The notes below the pieces were generated by a model. The model saw only the letters and a program-made list of their open reading frames with translations, searched no databases and had not been told where the DNA came from. A stretch of DNA of 64,000 bases from Acanthopleura granulata (lineage: Eukaryota > Mollusca > Polyplacophora > Chitonida > Chitonidae). The stretch spans positions 1,178,001-1,242,000 of the forward strand of contig JABBOT010000027.1 of the NCBI GenBank assembly GCA_016165875.1. Direction: 5' to 3'. Below, piece after piece: positions 1 to 13,000 of this stretch; positions within the stretch are counted from its first letter, which is position 1, and each line of letters begins with the position of its first letter. Position numbers and translations under genes: made by a program.

Positions 1-3000
1 ATTTACTTCACAAATCCTGTAGACCTCAGACATTTTTATTATTGGTCTGCTACCTATGGGAGTCCATAAGAACTGTAATACAAGATCGAACTGCTCAAGT
101 CAGCTTGGACTCTTGGCTTAGAGCTTGCGTTTCGTCGTCCTTTAATCACTGTGGTTTTGTTGAGCATCAACAAATGGAATGTATTCACGCATTATGGTGT
201 GAGCAATGTTCAATAGAAGCGTCGATTTGAGCATTAAAATCGCCTTTAACATCAATTTGATATCAGAGGAGAACACTAATGCTAAAAATCTGTCTGAAGG
301 CATAGATCGACTCTAAGGTCGCTGGCAGTTCGAGTTTTGAGTGGGTCATGTGACTAATATTTGACAATGAAACCACCGCACCCGCGTTACATCATGGTGG
401 CTAAATAACACAGATCGAAGTTTGGTCTATTGATTTGGTGACCAGCCTAAAATGGGACGCTGAACAAAAACCTCGCCAATACACCATGCTCGTGAAACCT
501 AAGTGGTCCGTTTGTCAGAATTAATTTTGAATCTGTTTTGCCATTTCTTTGTCGGAAATCCCTGAGTGCCAAACTTCCGGCGCTATGCAGGAACAAATAC
601 ACTCAGTTGTCTCTTAAAAACAATGCACTTGAATCAACCGCCCTGGTAACCTAGATAAACAATACGGTAACTCAGGTTTACGGGAGAAACTTTGCGGTTT
701 TTAATAGATGTAAATGAGGTCTTGTGTCTCCAGTGCTGCCTTTTGAGAAACTGACCCGAAGCACCTGGCGTCGTATTCTTTTGTTTGGATAATCAGTGCT
801 CACGCTTGAAAAACCGAAGCAATCGTGACATGAGCGAAGAACCGTGTTCCGTGTGAAGTATAACCTTGTGGAATAGCTGACTTGCTGAATTGCGTTGGTC
901 GATATTTGGGTTGGGAATGCATGTATATAATTCGATAACTTCTAGGATGGTCTGTTTCGAACGCATCGACAAATCTTTGTGAGTTGGTCTTGGTTTAGTG
1001 GTTACAGGACACGTGTAGCGGGTTTCAAACCTGGGTTTCCGGCACCAGGAATGTGTAGTTACCCGACCCAACCAAACCCCCCACCCCTACCCTCACCCCA
1101 CCCTCCGCGCTCACTGCCTCTGGGGTACGTGCAAAGCAGTGGACGGCGCTTGAACGTTTGTTAAAGACCTCATCTTACAAAAAAGAAGTAGTGTATGTAT
1201 ATGGTTTTGCTACCGGTAAACTGACTTAAGAACTCGTGTACAAAGTCTGCTCATTTTCCCCTAGTCCGACCGATGATACCCTTCCGGAGTTATCGGATCA
1301 TCATCGTTTACGCTCGAATGCGTAGATCAAGTACATAAAAATACATGCAATTGTATGAAATATATTCGGCGTTTTTTCTTATCGTTGTGCATAGCTTTCT
1401 TGTGCACAAATAAGATCTTCACCGAGTTTCTCACTGTGAGGTATAGATGCTTTCGTCTCACCCCACAAGCCCATTATATTCACTGGCTGGTTGTAAGCGA
1501 TTCTTGGAATAATTAATCAGTTTAAGTATTGTGTCAAGATGAAAATAACTAATCAAAAACTTGTATAATGTATATGTAGTATTGTGTTGGTAGAGTAACA
1601 TCCTGATAACAAATCATGAAAGTCATACAAAACGATTTTAGTTGATCAACTTTATAAAGTATTAACAAATGACAATAACTTTTAAAAAATGCCAAGTTTC
1701 AACCTTTCATAATTGTGATTTGTGACTTCAACCATTTTCTTGTAGCGTAAACGGTGCCACGCGCAGTATTTTTGATATGGAAGAGAATACAGTTCTCTCT
1801 CTTTAAACATTGTTCGTTCGTTTGTTTGATTTCTTGACTTCGATTTCACTCATCACTTCTTTATCTGAGATCGCATATTTAGAACGAAAATTGGTAGCTA
1901 TTCAAAAATAATGGGCGATCATAGCTCAGAAGAAGGGGTGATTTTTCACAGTTTTAGATAATTATACGCACAAAGCACCACAGAGTCATGGTAAGAAACT
2001 GTTCACGATGCACTTAGTCTACTGCAGAGAGGTTCCGCACTTCTCAACACGGGCTGCTGACAGCTTCGTAATATATCATAACATAGACTGGTATAACCTC
2101 AACAAGCCAGACAGTGATTTCGAGTTGAACAAAAGTGCACATGAGCAGAACGCGTCATACGGTAGACAAACAAAAGCACATGGCCATTCATGTCTTTCTC
2201 TTAATATTACAGATTACACGTAAAAAAACCCGAGCTGATCTTCGACGGACATTCCGACGTCACGTTTTTGGCAAATTTAATTCTAAGTCCTCCTGAACTA
2301 TGATATACATTTCACTTTCGACCAATTGGCTTCTCTCCAAATTCCTGACCTTTTTTTTCAAATCTTTTTCAAATCTCAAAAATGAAATAAACCAAATGAA
2401 AAACGATCACAGGGGGGAAAGTTTTCAAGAAAACGTCAATGTCCTGGCTGATGCGGGGACACTACCAAAGTATATAAGGCCTCGCCTATAGATGTGTAAA
2501 AAATATTCAATCCACTGTTAGCTGGTTAAGACAAAATATGTGGTATATCGGGAAATTAATAAATAATAAAACACTCGCTTTGTAAACAGATTGTTGAAGG
2601 CATCAAAATGACGAGTGGCTCCTGGGATGGGCACTAAGCTTCACGTGACCTTCTCAAAATGCCTGTTAGCATTACAGTTAATGATGTCTCTTCTGGTACT
2701 TACAACTTAAAGACGTGACTTCATATCTGAGGTAATTAGCTACTTACACCTCTGACAGCTCCTGGGACAGATATTATACCATACTAAGTGCTGGTTTTAA
2801 ATATGTATCGTCAATAAATATTTCAACATTTCATAGTGTGTTGTGTTAGCGTTACGGTATAGCAGGCAATACTATTTCATTAAATAACCACGCCATCTAT
2901 TGTGAGCGAAATGAAATTTAACTTTAAAATTTAGTTTGCAAGCACTGCAGCGTCACAGGAGGAAACAATGCGTTTTTACCGCGATTTGAACCCTTTTGTG

Positions 3001-3340
3001 TTATCCCGTCCGAGTCTTCCGTTACTGTTTTCATAAAATTTCAGCCAAAGCTTTATAAGTTCTCGAATTTCTTCTCGTTTGGACATCCTAATTCATGTTG
3101 ATGGTGTTCTGTCATATTACTTATCCAGAAATGAGCACGGATTTCCTGAAAAAAGCAACACGGCCAAAGTTTATTCCTTCATTTGCAATGGCAATTTGTG
3201 GGCAAACTGGAAAACGTACGGTACTCATGTATTATGAATGAAAAATGGTCTATTTGGCTAGGGCCTGAATGTAGCCGAGTGTGGCTATTGGGCGGGAAAA
3301 GGTACCTCATTCCAACGAGTCTTATACTCCGCGCACAAAC
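1..3340. other. Intergenic, no gene recognised
   Basis: AT-rich sequence with only short open frames. It has a C-rich run (1064-1112) beside the tRNA-like segment and otherwise shows no feature I can support. Confidence 0.6.
975..1055 (+). repeat. tRNA-like segment, possible SINE head
   Basis: TGGTTTAGTGGTTA fits a pol III A box and gggtttcaaacctgg is B-box-like about 30 nt on. The rest does not fold as a tRNA by eye, so it is not called a tRNA gene. Confidence 0.3.
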
Positions 3341-3343
3341 CAA

Positions 3344-3345
<2 letters not shown>

Positions 3346-3385
<40 letters not shown>
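3346..3385. repeat. (TA)n microsatellite
   Basis: A run of about 17 TA units after gtgtg. Open frames that cross it as YIYIYI are artefacts. Confidence 0.95.
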
Positions 3386-3389
<4 letters not shown>

Positions 3390-3473
3390 TGTGGCCTAAA
3401 TAAGCCACCATACATACCCCAAGGCAGCTTAAATTTTTAAAATCATTTAGTCATGAGATTCAACTGAAAATAG

Positions 3474-3504
3474 AAATAAATAAATAAATAAATAAATAAA
3501 TAAG
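3474..3504. repeat. (AAAT)n microsatellite
   Basis: Tandem aaat units, about seven, without SINE sequence beside them. Confidence 0.9.
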
Positions 3505-5439
3505 TGTTTTCTGGAAAAGTTTAGATTGCTGGTTCATGTGAGATGGATTTGTACATTTCTTTCCTGCCCGTTCACACCGGACGTTACCAAAGGAAAGAAC
3601 AAATCAGTCCCAGTTTCACATGCCTCGATGTTACACTGGCTTCTTCCTGCGACGAAGATGCCTCTTTTTTCAATATGTTAGTAAAATACAACTTACTCTC
3701 AAGTATGAGTTTTTCTTCTTGTTCACGCAAAAGTTTTTTTACAAAAATGTTTCACCTTGTCGTCCATTACCCGTTGTCGCTTGTGACTAAAGGCCCCGGA
3801 TGTCCACAGTCTCGAAGAGATCTGTTTTCACTGCGATAGATAACAAATAGAGAGCTAGGTCTTCCTTACTATTTATGCAATAAATTTGTTGACTTCAACC
3901 TCAAATACATGTACATGTATGTTCTTTCCCGCGGTATCAGAGCATGTCCACAGAAGGAGTGTGGCCATTTTGCTACAGGGCTTTACTATGTCAACACGTC
4001 AACACCTATACTCGCGATTGTCCTGCAGAGCTATCTGTGTCCACGTAACACTTGACCCAGTGGATGATAAGTAAACGCCCAGCGTATAGGCGCTATAATG
4101 GAAATTATCGATTATATATGGACCATACATTCTGACGCTAACTTATCTAAATGCATCTTGACTTGCCCCCACCCAATCCCCTTCAACACACACACCCTCC
4201 TATGGGTTATTTGTGTTTTTACTGTAAATGCAGACATACAAGGATACCCAATCAGTGGTACACGAACAGCTAGCGCATTCATGAAACCCTTGCACCAACT
4301 TGACCTAAATGATTTCGTTACACGGAACAGTTGAAGAATAGTGAGACTATTATAATCCCGGCTTACTGCTTTCATACTACCAGTGCTATTTTCCCTGCGT
4401 GGTGGTGTTGACGTTCAACGTTAAATACACACGACAATTTACCACTTAAAGCCCAACACAAAGCAATTGCACTTAAACTTCTTGCAAATTTGATGTATGG
4501 CCGCATGCCATCCAACGAAAAAAGGAAGATAAAAGGAACGGCCTGTCCTGGCCAGAATAGGATGGTAACGGAAATTGTTAAGACAAAATTAGCAGTTTAC
4601 CAAAAATGAATGAAATGTATTTGAGGTGAACATTTGATTACTTTTATTATTTGAATGGTTTCTTGCGCATTACTCGACAATATATTTCTTTTACTGGTCA
4701 AGGGCTGCTGTGATCTGATGTTTTCTTGTTTGTTAGCTCTTGACTGACAAGTGTACTATCATCATTCGGTCCGCCTCGTCTTCTGGTTTAAGCCTTTCAT
4801 CACCGGTTTAGCAGGTGGAAGTATCGTTCCAACGTTATCAATAATTCATAATAAATGAGTGCATGAAAATTTGTAGCCGTTCCGATATCCCCTGTATAGG
4901 ATTTTCGTCGTTTTACACTCATCAAGTGAATGAAACATGTTAACAGCTAGGAGGTCCATGTTTAAAGATAGAGAATGTCAAAATCTGACTGATCGACCGA
5001 CCGACTTACATACAGACAAACAGAATGGCCGGCTTATAAATCTGTTTAGACACAGCTAAAACCGGCACATACAAAACACATATAAATATATTCACTAAGG
5101 CACTGGATGTGACAACATACACATAAAGCCAGGTCTACATGCATCTCCCATCTGTTGTTTGCCAACAACCCACCGTAATACCGAAAGAGAAAACAGTAAG
5201 GTGAAAATGTGTACACTTGTGACATTCATTGCTCCATTTCTCATTGAGCCTTGTACAGTATATGATTGGATGTGAGAACTTTTGCCCAGGGTCAAAGAGG
5301 TTTTAATTTCACACAGCGGCTAACAAGTCTCTCCTGCGGACGGGAAACATTAGAAGGCACCTCCCGTGGCCGGTTCCATACTTGGATATGTAAATACACA
5401 CGGTTTATTCTTCCAACAAAAGTAGAATGCCACGACAAA
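3505..5439. other. Intergenic, no gene recognised
   Basis: Open frames of up to about 100 codons on both strands lack family motifs. No repeat family was identified. Confidence 0.5.
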
Positions 5440-5700
5440 ATGCTCGTAAAATACGACACGATATTACAGAGCAGATCAGAAGTCGGTGAAATATCGAGCG
5501 GGGCGGCTTCCCCACGGCGTTCAAGATGGCCGCGTCTTTTGTCCTTCCTGAAGGTTGGCATTGCGTGATCGGAAGCCCTTCCTGCACTCTCCTGAACCCG
5601 TCTCGATATGTGCCAATTCGCATCACACCACGCTTGTTTGCTTCGAAAACCATCGTGTTTAATATATAACGAATGCGTTGGAGATTAAAGGTGTCTTCTG
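5440..5700 (+). other. CpG-rich block with an ATG in a YY1/Kozak-like context
   Basis: This stretch is clearly richer in G+C and CpG than its surroundings. AAGATGGCCGCG at 5523-5534 opens a 47-codon frame (MAASFVLPEGWHCVIGSPSC...) that ends with TAA at 5667-5669. The context also fits a YY1 site. No homology is recognised and both strands hold competing open frames. It may be a promoter or first exon of an unannotated gene. Confidence 0.25.
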
Positions 5701-6219
5701 CTAAAACCTAGCAGCCTATAATTAAATTATATACTAAGTATCATGTTCAGATATGATAAATGTTATGGAAATCTTATGGAATACAAATGCATGGCGTCGT
5801 TGAATGGCAATTCAAAGCTGCCTCACTTAACATATGTAACAGCACAAGCATCTAGTTTCACGAATAATAATTTCTTATATTTCAAAAAAAACCATTTGTT
5901 TGGTGCAGTACTAATAACACCTCCTTCAACTCAAATTAGACAATAACGTTTCGGTGAGACGAGGTGGAAATTGGTGATGTGATGATTAAGATTATCTAGA
6001 AATGCGTCCTATTCAATGGAGATAAATATTGTCGCAGGCATTGAGTAGGAAGAATCACTGGTCTCTGTTTGATGCGATTTCGTACCATCATAGATTCTTT
6101 ATGATTTCCCTAAGTACTAAGGAATAGATAATATTGTACCACTGCATCAAAGAATCAAAGGAATTCTTATTGTTGGTGTGTTTGGTGAATGTGAATTATC
6201 CATCTTCTCGTGGCTAGAT

Positions 6220-6400
6220 TCGTTTTATGGTGTCTCGCCGCAAGATCATTTGGAGCCTAGATTTATGGGGCTTGGAGGTTCGTCAAGATCCATCTTCCTC
6301 ATAATGCTTTGTCTTTTGGGGCCTTGTCGTATGCGGCCTCGTTTTATGGAGCCCAGTCGTGTTGGGTCTTGTCATGTGGAACCTCATCTTACATGGCGCC
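6220..6400. repeat. Degenerate short tandem array (ggrgcctcgt-ttatg type)
   Basis: Diverged units of about 14-28 bp such as tggagcctagatttatgggg, ggggccttgtcgtatgcgg, cctcgttttatggagcccag and gtcatgtggaacctcatctt. The array explains the long open frame across it. Confidence 0.55.
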
Positions 6401-7729
6401 TCCTACATATACGGATCACCTTTGGAAGATTTCCGCCAAAAGGAGTCGGTTCTAGCATATTCAGTTTTGCTGTTCGCATTTGTAATGATTTTTATTTTAC
6501 ATATCATTTTAGTTGTAGCATTAGTGAACCTAGATTACACACTACCCGGTAATGTTAATATGCTGGGAAAGGAAAAAAACGTTGACAAAACAATTCGCTC
6601 GAACGAATAGAGGACTTACAATAATGTAGACACACCGCAGGCGACTAATGAGTTAACGAGGTTTATTATCGCAATGCTGAAAATCAGCTGAGATCACCCC
6701 GATTTTCGAACCAGCGACCAATTCGCCAGCAATACATGTCGACTTTCTTGAAAAGTGCAATGCCTAATAACGATAATACGTTAAATATTATGTGGTAAAT
6801 GTTACCTAAATTCACAGTCTGAATAACATATACCAATCTCACAGTAACACCGGTGTTTCAGGTCAACAGCAAACGACAAGAAGACGATTTCTTGTAGCAA
6901 CTCTATATCCTGTGTTGTGCGCTCGTTGCACAGACACACAAGAGTTTGGAGCCATCCGCAGATTGCTGATAGACCCGGTGCGTTAGAGTGGCAATCGTGG
7001 GGACACCTCAGCCTGGAAGTCATTAACTGGTCAGACGTTCTTCGTGATTGTGCCAATAACCTCTTGTTTCTTGGAGAAAATCCGAGGAAAGATTATTATT
7101 GGTTATTCCCGATTTCTAAGAAATCTATACCGTGACTGTGAAGATTTTCATTTTGCTTGGCTAAGAATATATGAAGATTAACCTATTTATCTTCGTCAGA
7201 ATTCATTATAGTAAATATCCTTCGAGTATATGGAATTCTATAGAACTGCAACTTAAGCTGGATGGCCGAGACATTGCTCTTTATTGATTGAAAGGATTAA
7301 AGACGTTGGACTTCATTCTGTCACAAAGAAGATATTATGTTGAACACGTGTTGTTTTTTTTGGCCTCTTCTACACACATGTGTCACGTAAGGATACCTGT
7401 CCGAAATTCCACGAGGATGAGATTATTTCCATGCAAATATAATTGTACATGGTTATGAAATAAGCTGTTGACAAAAGTATTAATAAAGACGCGGAGTTTT
7501 AACATTGTAGCCCTTTTCTTCGTCAAATTCTTGAACGTTGCTTTAAACAAGATTCAAGTAGATAAATTTTTCGAGTGAGCTCAGTAGATTATATTTACAA
7601 ATCCTACAGTTTTTCACGTTGGTAAAAAAATACATTTTACCATTTTAAAACGTTACTGTGACAAAACGTTTCGGATGTGTTTCTTCTTGGTCAGTATTGT
7701 TCCATTTAATGGGAAGGACCACACAAAAA
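6401..7729. other. Intergenic, nothing recognised
   Basis: Short opposing open frames near 6800-7130 overlap on both strands and carry no recognisable motif. Confidence 0.5.
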
Positions 7730-8168
7730 TGACGCTATGATGAGTAAAAAAAAACCATTAAAAACTGTATTTGAAAAATATGAATATGTTAGATTTTTTC
7801 TAGTCATTTAAACTCAGTCAAATGTTTTTATTATATGGTGGGTTTGTGGGCCATACTGATAATGTGCTTCAACAGTGACATCACGCCTACTTTTCTCTGG
7901 CCCTAAAGCAGAAATTTAATATCATATTACCTTTTGATACAGAGGAAACATCACAGGAGTACACTTTTCAAGAACTTTATTCAGAGCTAAACATAGAAGA
8001 GCTAAACATAGAAAGTTTTGTGACGTCACTGGTGAACTACGTCATCAATATGGTCCGTAAAACCCACTATACAATCAAAACATGTGATTGCGTTGAATTT
8101 GGTAAAAAAATCTAAAAAATTCATTACAGATAGAGTTTTTAATGGTCTTTTCACTCACCATAACTTCA
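7730..8168 (+). mobile_element. Foldback MITE, copy 1
   Basis: The left arm (tgatgagtaaaaa, ccattaaaaactgtatttga, atatggtgggtttgtgggcc, atactgataatgtg) is the reverse complement of the right arm (catcaatatggtccgtaaaa, cccactatacaatcaaaaca, gagtttttaatggtcttttc, actcaccataactt). The arms are about 150 bp and the unique middle contains ctctggccctaaagcagaaa. It encodes no protein. Confidence 0.8.
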
Positions 8169-9674
8169 ATTTTGAGTGGTCTTTCACATCAAGATCAGGT
8201 ATTGCACTCACAAAAATTCACTATAAAAACTGAATAAGAAATATTTATACATTAACACCGTGATTTAGGGCTGTGTTGGAAAAGGAGCGAAGTCAAGAAC
8301 GCATCCTAAAATGTTTTCGTTTCCAATCTGGACGATCACTGACCATGTTACGCCACGCTCTGGTGCAAATTGTGCCCACCATCATGGGACAAAGAGGTAA
8401 AATTTCGTGACTACAATTTGGAACTGATAACAGAACTCACTGAGCAATAATAGAATAGACCAAGGAAGTAAGTAAAAAATCCACGGCTCTTCATTGTTAA
8501 ACGTGTGAGGCTTGTTGTTATTGTTGTTTGGAAACTGGTTTTGAAATTATTGTATAATGAATACTTAAATGTAAAACGGGACGTAACTCTGAAAATAATT
8601 TTGACCAATCAGAACGGAAGATTATTCAAAGCCGGATTAGTGGATATGCATGGATCGGACCAGTAAATGATTATCATTCTATTCAACTCGATTACGGACA
8701 GTTGGCTGTTGTACCTTGTTTTCATTGGACATGCCAGATCGAGCATCTGACATCTCGACTCTGCAAAATTTGAACATCCTCAATGCATGTGTATCATTGC
8801 GTCACAAACTGTGTATCACTATCACGTCATTGTCATTACGCAAGTTACACAAATTGTTTACTGCTGGTACACAAACTTATGTGGATGTGCATTTTTGATA
8901 CAATAATGTGTACACAGTTGTTTTTAGAGGGAAGAATCCCCGTCTGCAGTTTTTGGGCGCACAAAGAAGACATCGAATACAGGCGGGTAGGAGCCCGGCC
9001 CTTTTCACGTCATTCAGTCAACTTCGTATCGGTAAAATGTCGGTGTCCTCTGAGAGCTACAGGAACTTTGGACAATAAAGCTCTCTTAGGGAACGTGTTA
9101 AACTTATCGGATGGTCTTCTTTAAATCTTCAAACCTTACTCTATTTACTACAATTTACACTGTACTTCCCTGGTGTTTTCCTTTAAATAAGGCCACTTGC
9201 CTGATCAAGAAAGAAGAAGAAATAGTTTTAGAATCACATCATTTACACTTTAGTCGTGTGACTCCTACCTGGAAGCAATCGCACTCTCCTATGGACCAGA
9301 CTAAGCTAGCTCTCTCGAGTGGCCATTGGCGCACTGCTATTCCTCAGGAAAATGGGTCAGAATTTTTGAAAGCTGCCAATAAAAAATTGATCATTCTGGC
9401 TTCTAGGCATCTGTACAGTTGCACATGAACCAAAATTGAATGCTATTTACATGTAGTAGTCCCAGTATGTAGTGTGACAACGACAAGGTTTACAACAAGA
9501 TAATCGTTAGAGGACTCTAAATCACATGATGACTGCACGCGATCGGGTGACCTTACCGGTTGACCTCTGAAAGGAGGGCGGTAGAACAAAGTGGCGCGTA
9601 AGTACCTTAGAGCTTATATGTCGACATAGGCCTGACGAAGGAAGCAGAATTACTTATATTTTACAATACTCGTG
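8169..9674. other. Intergenic, nothing recognised
   Basis: Open frames of about 100 codons at 8783-9428 show no domain, signal peptide or splice context that I can support. Confidence 0.5.
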
Positions 9675-10010
9675 AAGGTTGTTGGTCGTGTTCACTACGT
9701 ATACCTGAATGGCGCCGTGGTCACAACTGATAATGCTCGTAAAGGACGTTGGTCGTGTTCACTACGTGAACCTGGATGGCGCCGTGGTCACAGCTGACAG
9801 TTTTCGTAGGGTATTCACGATGCCTACCTGGATGGCACAGTGGTCACAGCTGAAAATGATATGGTATGTTGGGTCGTGTTCACAACGTGAACCTTGATGG
9901 AGCCGTGGTCACATCTGACAATGCTCGTAAAGGATGCTGGTCGTGTTCACGACGCGTACCTCGATGACTTCATGAATACAGCTGACCGTGTTCGTGAGGG
10001 ATGCTGGGTG
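9675..10010. repeat. Minisatellite, about 67 bp units, about five copies
   Basis: Units contain ttggtcgtgttcactacgtg, aacctggatggcgccgtggt and cacagctgacaatgctcgta, followed by aaggatg. The first two units are closest; later ones carry indels and substitutions. Confidence 0.85.
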
Positions 10011-10099
10011 ATACCTGGGTGACTCCTGAAACCTGGATGAGTGGACATTATCCCGGCTTCGTATGTCATACTTTATACCAGGTGAAGGTTAGTGGTTTG

Positions 10100-10210
10100 C
10101 TACAGACACTCAAGTTTCCCTCACCTATAAACCTGACCCCTGTCGCGAAAGTCATAAATTCTTGAGTACGGTGTTAAACACCAGTCACATAAATAATTAA
10201 ATTAATCATA
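10100..10210 (+). repeat. SINE 3' tail fragment, family A or B
   Basis: cctataaacctgacccctgt, gtcataaattcttgagtacg and gtgttaaacaccagtcacat followed by aaataattaaatta. Only the shared tail survives, so the family is uncertain. Confidence 0.6.
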
Positions 10211-10420
10211 AGTATAATCACATAAAATAGCCTCACGGGCTTTCTGAAAAGCCAGAGCTTCCTTGATGAAAGCAGATGGTATAATCTGAAGTCAGAATTC
10301 CATGGAACTGTGCTTTTATGGAAACCGAAGACGAAAACCGTACAAGATTAACCATGACGTGTGTGACAATATCCCTAGGCCCAGTTTTATTTGTTCATAA
10401 ATTTGTTTATTTAAACTTTG

Positions 10421-10612
10421 TTTATTTTTTTATTTGATTAGTGTTTACGCCGTACTCAAGAATATTTCACTTATACGAGGACAGCCATCGAATAGTGGGA
10501 GGAAACCGGCTACACCAGTTACCATCAGCAGGTTGCTGACAGACCTTCCCACAGAGGAAGCAGAGGAAGCCAGCATGAGCTGGTCTTCAACTCACAGCGA
10601 TCACGCTGTGAT
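10421..10612 (-). repeat. SINE family A copy
   Basis: The minus-strand copy shows tatttgattagtgttta, cgccgtactcaagaatattt, cacttatacgaggacagcc, caggttgctgacagaccttc and gccagcatgagctggtcttc. The tRNA head is mostly lost at the right end. Confidence 0.85.
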
Positions 10613-11544
10613 CATTTTTATTGGTTCATTGTGATGAGTTTGGGAGCTAATCAACTCGGCGACGGAGACCGTTGGGAAATGTGATGTCATGAAAAGAAAT
10701 ATGTGGAATTATCTGGCTAGAACCGAATTTCTAACCTCTAACCATAACAATAAAGCAATTAACTGAGTTTTTTTTTTTCCAACAGTATGCCCTTCAATTG
10801 TCGTCAACTGATGGAATCCTTCAGAGAAACATGACGAAGTTGTTTGCTTTTTTTCAATGACAAACAGGGGCCTAATATACGTTGGCCTTTCATGCTTACG
10901 TCGCAGTCACATATATCAAGACATAGTATGATATTAAGACATGTGTAAGTCGCCATACTCGCCGTGATAGACAGGTGTTACATAGGTCGACTTTCTACAT
11001 TCCAGACTGAATGAAGAAAACCTCGGCAACCAGCATTCTACCCTGAGGTTGATCTATCCTCAAAGAGAGCTGGATGCAGCATTCTGATTGAGGGTTAGCC
11101 TGGGTGGAAACATACAACATAAACAGCCTATCATGTCCTGCTAAAAGGGCTATCCATCCTGCCGAAGTGTCGGTTTTACGTGCCCATGTGCTCCTGGGCG
11201 GCACCAACTCGAAAACAGAGTCTGAAGTTTCATTGTGCGATCGATGTCATTGAAGTTGAGAAGACAACACTTCTCCAACTTATCTCTGCTCGGCGGAACT
11301 CTTTTTGCCGCGCGTAGGCTCGCACGCCCTATTTCCACTCCCGTTTTTTTATTCCCTTGCCGACAAAACAACTAGTGCGCGGCAAACATCTTAGAGTTCT
11401 TCATTCCCCAACGTTTCAGCTGGGGAAGATGTGCTTCCCTACTGTACGTTTACACTGCCAGATATTCTTAAACGAGTGCAAGGGTTACGTTTTTAGCGGA
11501 TTTTATATAGAATGCCCTGACTGCAGACGGTTAAAGGGTGTCAT

Positions 11545-11745
11545 TTTCGTGACCAATGAGGTCACGTGTTTGAATCCAGTTCTTGCTTTAAATTATGAGG
11601 TTTAACTTGCAAAAAACGGAGATCGGTGGTTAACTCCAGTTTGCTCCACCTACAACCCTGACTGCTGTCACAGATGTGGTACATTCTTGATCACGGCCAT
11701 AGATACCATTCAATTAATCAGATTATCTGATTCACACGGATTTTC
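11545..11745 (+). repeat. SINE family B, degenerate
   Basis: gtcacgtgtttgaatccagt then tcttgctttaaattatg resembles the B-box region of the other family B copies. Further on, ctgactgctgtcacagatgt and acattcttgatcacggcca are a decayed 3' body and tail. Confidence 0.5.
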
Positions 11746-12636
11746 TCAAATTACCCAATCTGCATGACAACTGATAAGTATTGCATATATTCTTGAGTAC
11801 CGCGTGAACAAAACAATAGAATATATAAGTTTATTTTTTGTCCTGAAACACTGTAGCATAAGTGTGCATCCTATATGTGTAATTAAGAAATAAAGGTTCG
11901 ATTTTTGCAGTAGAATGCCGTAGACACGTAGAGACATGCCCTGCGTGTAGGGATGAGGCTGTAGGCTGAAGAACCTTTAGGTATGTTAGTACACGAAAGT
12001 GTTTGGCAGGCTCTTAGGCCAAGGGGCGACAACTTTGTAACGGTAAATCATGTTCATGGACCACACGTCTGCATTTTACCCCCAAATTGATCAGTACCAC
12101 ATGCAGAAACCTTATCGTATTGGTGAGAGGCTTTCCACTGAGCCAGACTTCTCCCTCACCCCCCATCCCCGCCACCACCATCTCTCCCTATCCTTTTATC
12201 CCAGAAAGTTGTAGCAACATTCTCAGCAATAAAATCATATGTTTATTTACTCAGTTCTAGTTCATTTTCATTTGAACTCTTGTCGTGTAATCTCATACAT
12301 TTTCTTTGATTCATTTTCTTTTATTCATTTTCTTTTATTAAAATATGGCGAACATCTCTATGCTGGCTTTGGAGAAGGAAGAATAAAATGAAACAGACAT
12401 GGCGGACAATATTTACTGAGTAATGCCCCTTTATTCAAATTTTCTACTTTTTCCCCTATTATACAAAACTACTGGTCCATATTAGGGACTGAGGACTGTC
12501 GCAGTGAGTAAGGCATTAATGCTCTCCTCGATCAACTTACAATTTGATCGTACAGAATGACCTCTGATCTACATTTTCAGGTCAATGTTCACATATTTTG
12601 TTCTTTTTCAACTCAAAAGTACAAACGAGTCATTGC

Positions 12637-12712
12637 ATTTATTCATATTATTGGTGTTTTACGACGTACTCAAGAATATTTCACTTATATGACGGCGGCC
12701 AGCATTATGATA
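12637..12712 (-). repeat. SINE family A 3' fragment
   Basis: Only the tail and 3' body remain: attggtgttttacgacgtac, tcaagaatatttcacttata and gacggcggccagcattatga. Sequence to the right is unrelated. Confidence 0.8.
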
Positions 12713-13000
12713 CTTGGGTCATTATGCTGCTCTGTGGCGCTAAGCACCATGGCCACGAGGGTCCCAAAGGAGTTAAACTTGATACATAAACCACCGGAAG
12801 TGACCCTAGGCCAAATTTCATTCTACCTAGCCTGATTTTTCTTCCCTGCATACAGAGTTCGTATTTACCACACACAAAGAAGGTTATGCTTTTGTCGCCG
12901 TTCTTTTATCTGTGCGTCCGTCTCTCTGTTTGTCCGTTAATGAGTCTGTCAACAACTTTCCGGATGCACAGTTTGGACCTGAATCAATACCAATCCATTA

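Noticed and set aside
975..1055. tRNA gene
   Set aside because: A and B boxes are present but acceptor and anticodon stems do not pair by eye.
3183..3440. Opposing open frames rich in YIYIYI
   Set aside because: They are created by the (TA)n microsatellite.
6178..6610. 124- and 83-codon overlapping frames
   Set aside because: The first half is a degenerate short repeat and the rest has no motif.
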